The notes beneath the pieces were generated by a model. The model was not told the origin of the DNA. It saw only the letters and a program-made list of their open reading frames with translations, and did no database searches. From Chrysomallon squamiferum (Eukaryota > Mollusca > Gastropoda > Neomphalida > Peltospiridae), in the NCBI GenBank assembly GCA_012295275.1, contig CM022672.1, forward strand, positions 26,648,430 through 26,712,429: a DNA stretch of 64,000 bases, read 5' to 3'. Of the stretch, positions 34,101-53,091 are shown one piece after another. The first letter of the stretch is position 1. Each line of letters opens with the position of its first letter. The translations under genes and the position numbers were made by a program.

Positions 34101-34345
34101 TTCCCAAGAACTGGCACCACTTCATCAGTATAAGTTTTCAACACAATCGATGTTGATTTCAATGGCACTGTTTTCTTCAATTTTTCCTGATAAACCTTAT
34201 TAGAAATTATGGATACAGAAGCACCTGTATCTACTTCCATTTTGAAAGGCACACCATTGAGTTCCAATGAAATTTGAATTTCTTTCGCTTTCGTAGATTT
34301 CACTGTGAAAATTGACGGTTCAGAATCACTTTCATTCCTTTCCAT
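31163..34345 (-). CDS. Retrotransposon pol polyprotein (protease-RT-RNase H-integrase)
   Basis: The open frame is 1,060 aa. An aspartic protease motif Asp-Thr-Gly-Ala is at 39-42. In the reverse transcriptase, the first catalytic Asp is in KLDLSHAYQQ at about 257, and the DD motif at 319-320 sits in YILDDII, where the aromatic residue normally two places before DD is Ile. RNase H acidic residues are near 466, 532 and 580. Integrase has a zinc motif (His689, His692, Cys722, Cys725), then Asp753, Asp807 and Glu843 with the expected Dx35E spacing, and a GPY/F-like module (GPVTY). There is no chromodomain. The pol frame is +1 relative to gag and runs open upstream of this Met only to TAA at 34412-34414. 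A second in-frame TAA lies at 34463-34465. These breaks mean pol may not be made as a normal gag-pol fusion. Confidence 0.95.
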   Translation of the reverse strand: MERNESDSEPSIFTVKSTKAKEIQISLELNGVPFKMEVDTGASVSIISNKVYQEKLKKTVPLKSTSIVLKTYTDEVVPVLGKIEVTVKYGKQKKLLPLIVVKGNGPTLFGRNWFQNIQLDWNSIKIMKACGNSEDLFSRYSVFSNKLGTVKGIRAHLKVKEDATPKFFKARPVPYALKEKIADELHRLEAEGILEKVDFSEWASPIVPVLKPDNTIRICGDYKVTINPVLEVPEYPLPTAEDIFSKLNGGQKFSKLDLSHAYQQVLLDEKSRNYVTINTHLGLYRYTRLPFGVAAAPAIFQQTMDKVLQGLKGVGYILDDIIVTGKDDTEHLKHLKKTMKRLEKYGIQLKRSKCALMKDEVEYFAFIVNKNGIQPSERKVEAILKVPEPKNKSELQSWLGIVNYYRKFVPNMSTVVAPLTALLTKDTEWKWSDDCQQAFSKVGKLLASSKILVHYDPMKPIMLAVDASAHGLGAVISHGNEGSDRPIAYASRTLTSAERKYSQIEKEALAIIFGIHKFYQYLYGRRFTLFTDHKPLTMILGPKKSIPVLTASRLQRWAIQLAAYQFDIKYRKTTKNGNADALSRLPLLQTEEISESVFWHEDKQAMRNQVNGLPITARHIAKATAVDKVLSRVVHHNMYGWPEESSISPELLPYFRVKDELTVEENCLLRGMRVIIPDKYRTDILYYLHENHPGIVRMKSLARLHVWWPHMDIDIEKKVSKCKCCQLQQTVMPKGTANAWIWPTKPWQRIHVDFAWPFMKEMFMIVVDAHSKWMEVFRMPSTRATHAVETLRNLFASYGMPEQLISDNGPQFVAEEFETFLKKNGVKHIKSAPYHPSSNGEVERAVRTFKTAMKTVEHESRTMNQKISSFLFAYRNTPHCTTKCTPSELFLGRRVRTRLDILRPSLENSVKKRTIPKASKTRVFNVGDSVQVRNYRGSDKWLSGKVLCQLGPVTYRVKIGDCVCKRHVDQLRKCVHLEDNRNPFPELSAIGTESEMEFVEPTVQVEETEIENRTVTSNAVEDASNAIDDTVDDVPQLPIPSTPRYPRRARKTPQRLIETI

Positions 34346-34532
34346 TGCAACCTCTTTATTTTCAAGAACAGCTTTTATAATTTCTGATTCAGTTTCGTTA
34401 CTTCCAGATTCTTACTGAACGTCATGAATTTTTAAACCTGTTTCAGATTCAGCATTTTCAATTTAAGAATCACTGGGACCACTTTCTGATTCCGTAAGGT
34501 CCCTATCAGAATCTTGATTCACAACATTCAGT

Positions 34533-35300
34533 TTAGAATTTTTCTTTTTCAACTTTGGAAATTTCTTTTTTCCTTTTTCCAGCAGTTTGCTTTCCTGTCT
34601 TTCTATTTTTTTTCTTTTGATTTCGACATTTTCTACTCAAATGTCCTGTTTCATTACACGTATAACAGTTTGCCTTTTTGTAAAAACATGCATCAGGATG
34701 ATGATTAGTTTTACCGCACCGGAAGCATTCAATGACAGAAACTTTGTGGAACTTTTCCGTTTCTGACTTCATTCCAATTTTCAGCATGTCAGTTTCTCTA
34801 GCTGCCATTTCCATACTAACAGCTATTTGCAATGCTTTACTCAGTGATAAGTCATGTTCAGAGAGAAGTTTTTTCTGTATAGACTTTTCAGACAGACCAC
34901 AGACCAAAATGTCTCTTAATGCTTCAGTCAAAAATGCACCAAATTCACAATGTTCTGTCAATTTTCTTAATTCAGCCAAAAATTCACTTACAGTCTCTCC
35001 GGGCTCTTGTTTCCGTTGATAGAATTTGAACCGTTCCGCAATCACCAAAGGTTTTGGTTTGAGATGATTTCCTATCAAAGTTTTCAATTGTTCGTAAGTC
35101 TTATTTGCCGGTTTCTCAGGTGAAGTCAGATTTCGAATCAATCTGTAAGTCTTGGCACCACATACGGACAACAAAATGGAACGTTTCTTTTCGGCATCGT
35201 CTACATCATTCGCCAGCAGATACTGTTCAAAACGTTCGATGTATTCATCCCAATCGGAACTTTCTAGATCAAACTCTTCAACTTTACCGTAGGTAGCCAT
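34533..35300 (-). CDS. Retrotransposon gag with two zinc knuckles
   Basis: The protein is 255 aa and starts 62 bases after the 5' LTR edge, just past the primer-binding site. The N-terminal two thirds is a helical capsid-like region (Trp-Asp-Glu-Tyr near 17-20, retrotransposon gag type). Two CX2CX4HX4C knuckles at about 192-205 and 212-225 should bind element RNA. A Lys/Arg-rich tail follows. The frame ends at 34533; pol continues in another frame. Confidence 0.93.
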   Translation of the reverse strand: MATYGKVEEFDLESSDWDEYIERFEQYLLANDVDDAEKKRSILLSVCGAKTYRLIRNLTSPEKPANKTYEQLKTLIGNHLKPKPLVIAERFKFYQRKQEPGETVSEFLAELRKLTEHCEFGAFLTEALRDILVCGLSEKSIQKKLLSEHDLSLSKALQIAVSMEMAARETDMLKIGMKSETEKFHKVSVIECFRCGKTNHHPDACFYKKANCYTCNETGHLSRKCRNQKKKNRKTGKQTAGKRKKEISKVEKEKF

Positions 35301-35343
35301 ATTTCATAAATAGTTAATCTCAGGAAACAGTTCAATAAGTGTT

Positions 35344-35361
35344 ATCCCATCCTCGTCGCCA
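35344..35361 (-). promoter_or_regulatory. Primer-binding site, tRNA-Ser(GCT) type
   Basis: Two bases inside the 5' LTR, the minus strand reads TGGCGACGAGGATGGGAT. This is complementary over 18 bases to the 3' end of animal tRNA-Ser with anticodon GCT, including the added CCA, as I remember that tRNA. Confidence 0.85.
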
Positions 35362-35363
35362 AT

Positions 35364-35550
35364 TGTTATGTTTTAACATTAAAACATAAAGTTCATTTAA
35401 TTTCCAAATAATTTATTTCGTTTCAAAAATTGCTACAAACAAAACTGACGCATGCTCCCGGTGGCTTTTTATAATACTCCCCCTTCTTCCGGTTCCCTTA
35501 AACATCGTAAACTGTAACAATGTTAACTATAACACCATTTAAATACAACA
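35364..35550 (-). repeat. 5' LTR
   Basis: This is the second 187-bp terminal repeat, holding the element promoter by family analogy. No sequence motif was assigned inside it. Confidence 0.97.
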
Positions 35551-38235
<2,685 letters not shown>

Positions 38236-39340
38236 ATGCTGACAACAATCTTGGTGTTGTTTGCTGCATTACACAACATGTTTGTTGCGATAAGTGGAGG
38301 TATGTATTAACCATGTTTAAATTACATTTTTTTACGGTTTTGTATCCCAACACTTTCATTTAATTCTATATCATCTTTGTATAAGAATTCATTTTCTTAA
38401 ATATAATTTATTCAGGTGTTCTTTTATACCCTTTCATGTATTTCATTTTCTGTGTGTGCTTCATATAGTGGACAAAAATGCTGAGTAAGCTTGAAACAAT
38501 TAAAAAATATTCTGTTATTGCAGAAGACGCTGAGGTCATCATCCTTGGTGCAGGTGTCGCTGGACTGACCGCAGCGAAGACGTTATCTGAAAACAACGTC
38601 ACCAACTTCATCATCCTGGAAGGCAGCGACCGAATTGGGGGTAGAATAAAGCATGAGCAAATAAATTCTGACACTGTGGAGATGGGCAACAGTTACATCG
38701 TTCGAGAAAAAGGAAATCCAATATGGAATCTGGCCGAGAAGTATGACTTGCGTGCTTTACTCACGGACTATTCAAAATATGTACCTTTAGGTTGGAACGT
38801 AACAAAAGCAGCTGCTGGATTCGCTTATAATAGATTGTTATATTCAGAAGTATATGCGTACGGTAAATTCATAGATGTTATGTCCGGGAAAATTAAAGAC
38901 ATGCCATTGTCAGTTGCACTTAAATCAGGAGACTGGATTGCTTACACGGATATAGAAAAGTCTATGGAATGGTATGAAACCGCATTTGCATTTTCTGAAA
39001 GAGCCGATTTGCTATCTCTAAAGGCATCTATGAATTTTCTTAATAACTCTGATTCTGGCGATGATTTCTTAGTTAGCGACCAGAAAGGTTTTTCTCACAT
39101 ATTTGATGACATGAAAAACGAATTTTTAAAAGTTAATGATAATCGACTGAAGCTGAATGAGGTTGTTATTGAAATAAAATACAGCAACTCGGGAGTAACC
39201 ATAATTACGAACGCAAACAAAGTGTACAATGCAAAATACGCTATTATGACATTCGGAATTGGCGTTTTGCAAAACGGATTAGTCGATTTCAAACCTGAAC
39301 TCCCACCATGGAAAGAAGAAAGTATCTTTCGAATTAATGT

Positions 39341-45560
<6,220 letters not shown>

Positions 45561-46168
45561 ATGTCGGCCATGTTGCAAACGTACATGTGATATGCTCAGC
45601 AGAAGCTAGAACATTTATGAAAAATGTGGAATATGCCTTATATATAAGCGAATCCTTTGGCTATTATCCTCTTTGGATTAATACGGCAAATTATAGCGTA
45701 CATCCCAACACTAACAACATTATCAGCTGTAGGTTGACGGGTGAAGAAGCTCAAAGAGTTGAAAGTTTAGAGATCTCTGAAGTAATAGAAGAATTAAATA
45801 TGGTATTAAGTGATCTAAACGAGAACGAAGATATTGATGATCCTGTAGATGTCCTTGTTTCAGACTGGTCATTCAATCCTCTCTTCATGGGATCTGTGAC
45901 GAATTTGCCTGTTGATTACTCGCAGGATTTTATCAATGCTTTAAAGGCGCCAACGGGACGACTGTACTATGCAGGCGATGGCTACAACGAGGTCTACAAC
46001 GGATTCATGCAGGGAGCCTACTACTCGGGACGTGAGCAAGCTGAGGCAGTGCTGAAATGTCGACAGGGACTGTGCATCAAATATGAACCTCCAAATCTTC
46101 AAAGTGCTAATAAATGCAGGTACCTTCTACTTTTCATAGTATTTGTTCTTAGCTTAAAACAATAGAAA

Positions 46169-46254
<86 letters not shown>

Positions 46255-47310
46255 AATTTTTTTCTTAGATTCTTTAGGTGATTATTTTATTTAACAAAAG
46301 AACAAGCCAACTATTGCATCAGACTAATTGACTCTTTCATGTTTTCTGCGTGCGTTCCTGTATGCGTATAGATTAAATGAGTTATAATAACATCACATCA
46401 TTTATATGTTCGTGCTTTTCCAGGCTTCATCAATTCTTTGTCAGTCATGGATTCTCGGAAATAAAAACTTGTGAGCTGTTTTTTTTTCTATTTATTATAG
46501 AACTTGACTGGATAAATGAATAAAACAAATATTATATTAAATGTTTTTATAGTTTTTTGTTTGCCTCTCTCTCTCTCTCTCTCTCTGCGTATTACCGAAG
46601 TTAATAATATTTTAAAAATAAAAATTTAAAAAAATAAAATAAAATAAAAATAAAAAGATAGGAATTGAAAAAGAAATTCATGGAATTTCATCACTGCTGT
46701 AGAACATGTTATTAATTATTTCATACAACTGTGAAAATAAATTCATGATTATTATTCGAAAAAAAGAAATATTTTGTAGAAAAAAGTTGTTTATTACTAC
46801 TCAAGTAGATGTTTTATTTCCAGTATTGCTTGCTTACTCTTGTGATAATATTTTTGTATGCACACGTATATAATATAAATGTAAAAATATTATTATTAAT
46901 AAGCATAATGTAGGGCTCTAAAACGATCACTTTATCGAATGATAAACGTTTGTATTACTGCATCCATGACGGCTCTGGGCATCCATTTCAGGCGTCATCC
47001 AATAATTCATCTAACCTGATGTAAAATATGAAATTGTTCGTAGATGTTGTTGAGAAGAAGAAAAAAAATCTTATTTCGTCAGTTTTCACATAATTATGAC
47101 GTCTTCCTTTCTCACATTTCTCAGTACTAGGCCGAGTATACATTGTCTTAGGGGCATACTATCAAGGAGCTGTCCCCGGGCATGACCAAACCACTTCAGC
47201 ACGGCCACTTCAGGATGAACAGCGCTATCAACATCTTATTTCTGATTACGAAACTGAACTCAGTAGATTTTCATGCAGAACATGACTGTGTGTTGCTGTT
47301 TGTTACATAT

Positions 47311-47935
47311 AGGGCCGGCTCCACCATATAGGCAAACTAGGCCGGCTCTACCAGGGCGCTGATTTCTTGGGGTGCATTTCTCCAAATCAACAACAATTTT
47401 GAAAACCAAATAAATAAATTTCAGTTTTATTGAGGGTCGTTTTTATCCTAGTTTATTTCATGCAGGGTAGATTCAGTCCGACCGAAACTCCAGGCTGACC
47501 GGAAAAAGTAAAATAAATGAGTGACAGTCACGTGTGCACGTAATTATGTTCGCGTGTTTTTATAGGCCACGAGTTTTTCCGTAGAATCACGTGAATGCCA
47601 AATCTTCAGTTTGCCGCGGAAACCAAATTGATCCATCAGCCAAATTTGGTTTGAGGTGTATTAGTATTCTGTGTCTGTTCAACTGTCCATTATGCTGTTA
47701 GTTCATCACTAATGCCTATCTTTATGTTTGTTTATTCTTGTCTTAATTTTGCAAATAAAATAGTATAAAGTAATGGGGGTTTTTTTGGGGGTGGGCTGTC
47801 CGAACATTTGAGAACAGAGAGGCAATTTTTCATTTTTTATTTTTTATATATATATATTCCCCTTGATCTGTGCTCAAATGCTGGTAAAATTATTTTTAAA
47901 ATGTTTTTGTAAATATTGAAAACGGCAACCCTGGT
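47311..47935. mobile_element. Probable non-autonomous DNA transposon insertion, hAT-like ends
   Basis: Compared with the paralogous flanks near 30365 and 41460, about 620 bp is inserted. It begins GGGCCGGCTCC and ends GGCAACCCTG, so the ends can be read as loosely inverted CAGGG-type termini typical of hAT elements. Flanks TACATATA and GTTATATA are only partly alike as an 8-bp target duplication. No transposase frame is present. Confidence 0.4.
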
Positions 47936-48566
47936 TATATACTTGTTATTAGGACAGATGTCTGTTTTATCTTAAGCCAGTTATCGGCTGTCTAAAACGA
48001 GAAGCAAAAGAAAAAAAACACCTTATTTTAACAGTTTTCGTTTAGTTTTAATTATTATCGGGCACAACATTAAAGTATAAAATATACTTTTAAAATAAAA
48101 ATAATTTTTAAAATATAATTATTAATCTTTAGCTGGGAAAAATTCGACGCAAATAAAAACCCTTGATAGTTATTCTCATGACGAAACAAACGAAATAGTT
48201 TCTAACCTATTAAAAAAACTGCGTGAGTGAAAATTAGCTGTAGTCGTAGCTGATAAAACAAATGTTTAAATCTATATATATAACATTTATAAACAGATCT
48301 TTCAGATAATGAGAAATGAAGCCGCTTGATTCTTTTTCAATTAGCAACAAAGGTGGAATCTATCATTGCCTGTTTTGTTGTGTTGTTATAATGAAGTCAT
48401 GAAGATTCTTCCATAATTAGTTAGTCTTCTTCTTAGGAAATCGTGTTCATAATAAATTTTACATTAGTGTTACTGATCGTTTATTTTTTATTAAAATAAA
48501 TTAAGATAATTATATAGATTATACAAACTATAATTCATCGCGGTGTTTAGAATCTTTGTTGTTTAA

Positions 48567-48692
<126 letters not shown>

Positions 48693-50040
48693 CAAACTTA
48701 GAAAATTTATGTTTTAATAATTTACTAGATAAATTTAGTAACTAAATAACTAAATACTAATGACAACAACAACAACAACAAAGAAGAAAAAAAGATGTTC
48801 ATCTTTATTTTATTCCAATTATAACTAATACAGTTTGTCTCTAAATCTAAGCAAAGAAAATGTACATCATAATAATAATAATAAACTTCAGAGTTTTCTA
48901 AAGCGAATATATATATATATTTTAGAATGAATAATAATAAAGAATGAAAGTTTTAAAGCGAGTATTTACTATGTTAAAGATTTCACCTCATAATTTTGCA
49001 TCTAGTAAGGTTATTTGAAATTACTTCACAATTTCTAAGTGTGTTTGTTCACAGATATATAATTTTAATTATTTATTTACTTTGCTTCCATATAATTCTA
49101 AACCTATTTCCATCATTTTTCTTCACCGAGTTTGAAGATGCGTTTCACTAGATAATATTACAGTATTATTTGAATTACCAATAATAAACTTTACTGCGTC
49201 CATAGTTTTCCTAATTGCCCAGTTATTAATGTAAAATATAAATGTATGAAATTCTACAGAAAATGGAAAAGAATTTGCTGCCTTAATCGCTACGTATTGT
49301 GGAAGCAAAATGTCCGTGTCGTGCTGCATTCTGGGATAGCTTACACAAAACCTGTGACGTTGTGGTCTTCTGTCAAATATTTTTGGATCCATTAAGCAAA
49401 ACTTAGCAATATTCATTTCTGCTAAAGACTAATAAAGAAATAAGTAAATAAATAAATAATAATTAATAAATAGTATTGTTTTCACCGATTCAACTAACAT
49501 GTTATTGACGAAATGTCTTCAAAAATTTACTCAGATCACATTAATTTACAAACAGAACTAATATGAACATGCTTTCTTTTTTCTTTTTTATATACACATT
49601 TTACATTACGCTGTCACAGATTCTGCTAAGGTTTTTTAAATTTTCTACGGTCTTCTGTTAATTAAACTTGATTTTACTGGAAACAAACTAAATGATTAGT
49701 TTCTGAAGAAAAAAAAAAAATAAAATATAAATACATAACTCAGTAACTCAATAAATAAATGAATAAATAAAAACAATACAGTGTAGAGGTAGTATTTAAT
49801 TATGATCAATATGTTATTCTTAGCAATTCCGTTAAGAAAAAAATAATTATGTCTCACCGATTTGATATATAAAAAAAAAAATAAAAAAAAAAAAAAAAAA
49901 AATTTTAAAGAGGTTACAGCGTCCTTACTTAAATTAAAAGCATTCAGGCATACAGATTCCCTGAATGACTGAGCTCGAAGGCACAAATTACAATAAACGG
50001 CATAGCTTTCCTTATTTTATTTTATTTATTTATTTATTTA

Positions 50041-50072
<32 letters not shown>

Positions 50073-50404
50073 TTTTTTTTTCCAGTAGTCTTTACTCGTC
50101 ACTGAAATCTATTATAAAAAGGAACTTTTAATTTCAGAATAATTCTAGATTTTCACTGTAGCGATTCGTTAGCGCCTATCCTACGACTATTTAAATGTTT
50201 ATTTGCTTGCTTTATTTTAAAACTAACAAGACACATACGGTTATTAAAAGAAGCCACAATACATAAAGAATTCTACGAGTTTCGTATTTCTGCATATTAA
50301 ACTACTGTGGTATTTTCAGGAAGGGAAATACACATTGATAAACGTGGTGACAAAACAGAGAACTAATGAAAAAACAGCTGATAACCGTAGCTGTGAGGCC
50401 TCAT

Positions 50405-52711
50405 TTACACCGGACACGTTGGTGGTTTTGGAGGTTCATACTTGGTGCAAGAACCCTGTCGACATTTCAGCACTGCCTCAGCTTGCTCACGTCCCGAGTA
50501 GTAGGCTCCCTGCATGAATCCGTTGTAGACCTCGTTGTAGCCATCGCCTGCATAGTACAGTCGTCCCGTTGGCGCCTTTAAAGCATTGATAAAATCCTGC
50601 GAGTAACCAACAGGCAAATTCGTCACAGATCCCATGAAGAGAGGATTTTTAGACCAGTCTGAAACAAGGACATCTGTAGGCTCTGAAATAGTGTCATTGT
50701 CGTTTAGTTTACGCAAGATTGCAGTTATTTCTGATTTCACTTTAGACTTCTCTAACCGTTCGACTCTTCTAGCTTGTTCACCGGTCAAAGCAATGCTGAT
50801 AATGCCACTACTGCTGGGAAGTAGCCTATCAGATACCATATTAATCCAAAGAGGATAATACCCAAAGTTTTCATTAACATATAAGGCATACTCCACATCG
50901 CTAATAAATTTTCTGGCCTCTTCGGAACACTTCAAATAAACATTAGCAGCATGACCGACATTAATTCGAAAAAGACTTTCTTCTTTCCATGATGGGAGCT
51001 GAGGATCGAATTCGACTAATTTATTTTGCAAAACGCCAATTCCGAATGTCACAATGGCGTATTTTGCATGATATGTATTATTTGCTTTCGTTGTTATGGT
51101 TACTCCCGAGTTGCTGTATTTTATTTTAGTAACAACCTCATTCAGCTTGAGTCGACTATCGCTTTTGTTTAAAAATTCATCAAATATGTGAGAAAAGCCT
51201 TTTTGGTCGCTAACTAAGAATTCGTCGTCAGATCCGTCAGATTTAATTTTCTCAAGAAAAGCTTTACTTGCCCTTAGTGACAGCAAATCGGCTCGTTCAG
51301 AAAATGTAAAACCTGTGTTTTCATTCCATTCTGTAGCTTGTTTTACAGCCGTGTCAGCATTCCAGCCTCCAAGTCTCAGTGCAACAGAAAATGACATGTC
51401 TTTGGTTTTCCCACCCTTAATATCTGAATATTTCGCATCAACCGTTGTTTGAGCTTTCTCCCATTCATCATAGGCTTTACTAGCAGTGGTATCTTTTATA
51501 TTTGTTCCTTGTTCGTCCAAAATTGTAATATTTTCATAGTTCGTGACTAAACCAGACAAGTTATATTTTTCGGCCAGAACCCATATTGGATTTCCTTTTG
51601 TTCCAACAATGTAATTGTTGCCTATTTCCACAGTGTTAGAATTGATTTTCTCATTCTTTATTCTACCGCCAATTCGGTTGCTGCCTTCCAGGATGATGAA
51701 GTTGGTGACGTTCTTTTCAGCTAACGTCTTGGCTGCGGTCAGTCCAGCGATACCTGCACCAAGGATGATGACCTCAGCGTCTTCTGTAAAAGGAAGGAAA
51801 TAGTATTTATATTGTTTCTTACTTAGTCACTAAAATTAGTGAATTATACTTTCATTCGACTATCCACAACAAAATACCATATTTGTGTGACGTTTGCTAA
51901 CATATCATCAATCTTTGCGAACGGTCTTGCGGAGATAAAGGTTGAGAAGGGTTGTTTCGTTCGAAATTTAACACAGACATTAACACAAGTATCTATTTCT
52001 CCAACTTTCTCTAACTTTTCCCCACTGTTATTATTATTTCTCCCCCCCCAATTTGGGAGGGTAGTTCGTGAAGTTGTAACCCCTTTCCATGGATAGCCCA
52101 TGCATGACTTTGCGGAAAGCACGATATCTGTGGGCCACACACTGAAAAGCAAGTTACTCTAAAGTTGTGAGTTCATTTAACGGTTGGCGTATGACGTTTA
52201 ATTCTGTTACCAAAACATTTTTGTTTTCTTCAATAATATATTTATCTGAGGACACTACATTTTATAACGGTGCTGTTTCAACAAATAAGAAACAAATTAA
52301 ACTGAAACGTCTTCCGTCAACAGATCATAATTACACTGTCATCTGTTTTTTGTCCAGACATTAAAGCATGCTTTCATCTCTTAAACCTCAGTAAAGAGCC
52401 AGTTTTGGAGTTGTTTCCTTGTTTGAGTTATTAATCTTATTTATTTGATAGAAAAACTAAAAATAATAATTTATATTTATTTGTTTTTTGTTTTTATTCA
52501 TTTATTTGTTTGTTTATTTTGTTTATTTTATTTATTTTATTTATTTAGTTATTTTGTGGCTGCATTGGTCTGAACTACAATCACCCGACTTCAAATTATG
52601 TACTGGCTGACAGCATATATAATATTAAACGAAAATTATATTTTTTTTCTTTCTTTCCTTCATTATTAGCATCTTCAGGAAATTTATTGCGATAATTATT
52701 TATGCAAGTTA

Positions 52712-52749
<38 letters not shown>

Positions 52750-52857
52750 TCGGGAATCAAATTATGCTCCACTGGAGCGAAAAAGGTATAATTTAAAATA
52801 GAATTTATTTCAGTGATTGTATTTTTTATTTATTTTTTATTTTGTACGGGACACACA

Positions 52858-52938
<81 letters not shown>

Positions 52939-53045
52939 GTGTATTTTATTAACGTTATATGCTACCAGTATTTACCTTCAGTTTTTACAAAGACCTCGAA
53001 TCCGCTGTGTAATACAGCAAACAGGACCAAGTATATTACCAGCAT
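50405..53045 (-). CDS. Secreted flavin amine oxidase, PAO-like (PAO copy 4)
   Basis: Exon 1 is 53045-52976 and exon 2 is 51783-50405, joined in phase 1 across a 1.19-kb intron, giving 482 aa. An acceptor (TTACAG) four bases before the ATG again implies a 5' UTR exon. It has a signal peptide (about 23 aa), GxGxxG, LEGSNRIGGR, NPIW, and the C-terminal AGDGYN...GAYYSG FAD segment, and ends in a short Pro/Cys tail without a hydrophobic anchor, so a soluble secreted product is expected. The maize Glu62 position is Val, and the catalytic Lys position is Asn (HAANVYLKC). The intron holds a CA run next to the donor and a non-repeat segment around 51840-52150 of unknown origin. Confidence 0.85.
52711..52936. 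repeat. Poly-A and (CA)n tracts in PAO copy 4 intron
   Basis: A poly-A run of about 35 (52711-52745) and a CA run of about 85 bp (52850-52936) lie in the intron, the CA run 40 bp from the exon 1 donor. Confidence 0.95.
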
Positions 53046-53051
53046 CTTTCT

Positions 53052-53091
<40 letters not shown>

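Larger units (their letters stand above)
30671..35550 (-). mobile_element. Complete Ty3/Gypsy LTR retrotransposon
   Basis: The element is 4,880 bp on the minus strand, with 187-bp LTRs at 30671-30857 and 35364-35550 that differ at one base by eye. The LTRs are bounded by TG...CA, and the 5-bp direct repeat ATAAC flanks it (30666-30670 and 35551-35555). A tRNA-Ser primer site, polypurine tract, gag and pol are all present. Pol domain order is protease, reverse transcriptase, RNase H, integrase, which defines Ty3/Gypsy. No envelope frame is seen. The paralogous unit near 41760-41790 lacks the element, so the insertion postdates the segmental duplication. Two in-frame stops lie between gag and the pol Met, so activity is uncertain. 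Confidence 0.96.

Noticed and set aside
49123-49416. Open frame shared with 25330-25536
   Set aside because: It lies in the repeat block present at least five times in both orientations; frames differ between copies, so it reads as repeat translation.
51844-52152. 102-codon minus-strand frame in the PAO copy 4 intron
   Set aside because: There is no matching splice phase to the PAO exons and no recognisable domain; possibly old transposon DNA.
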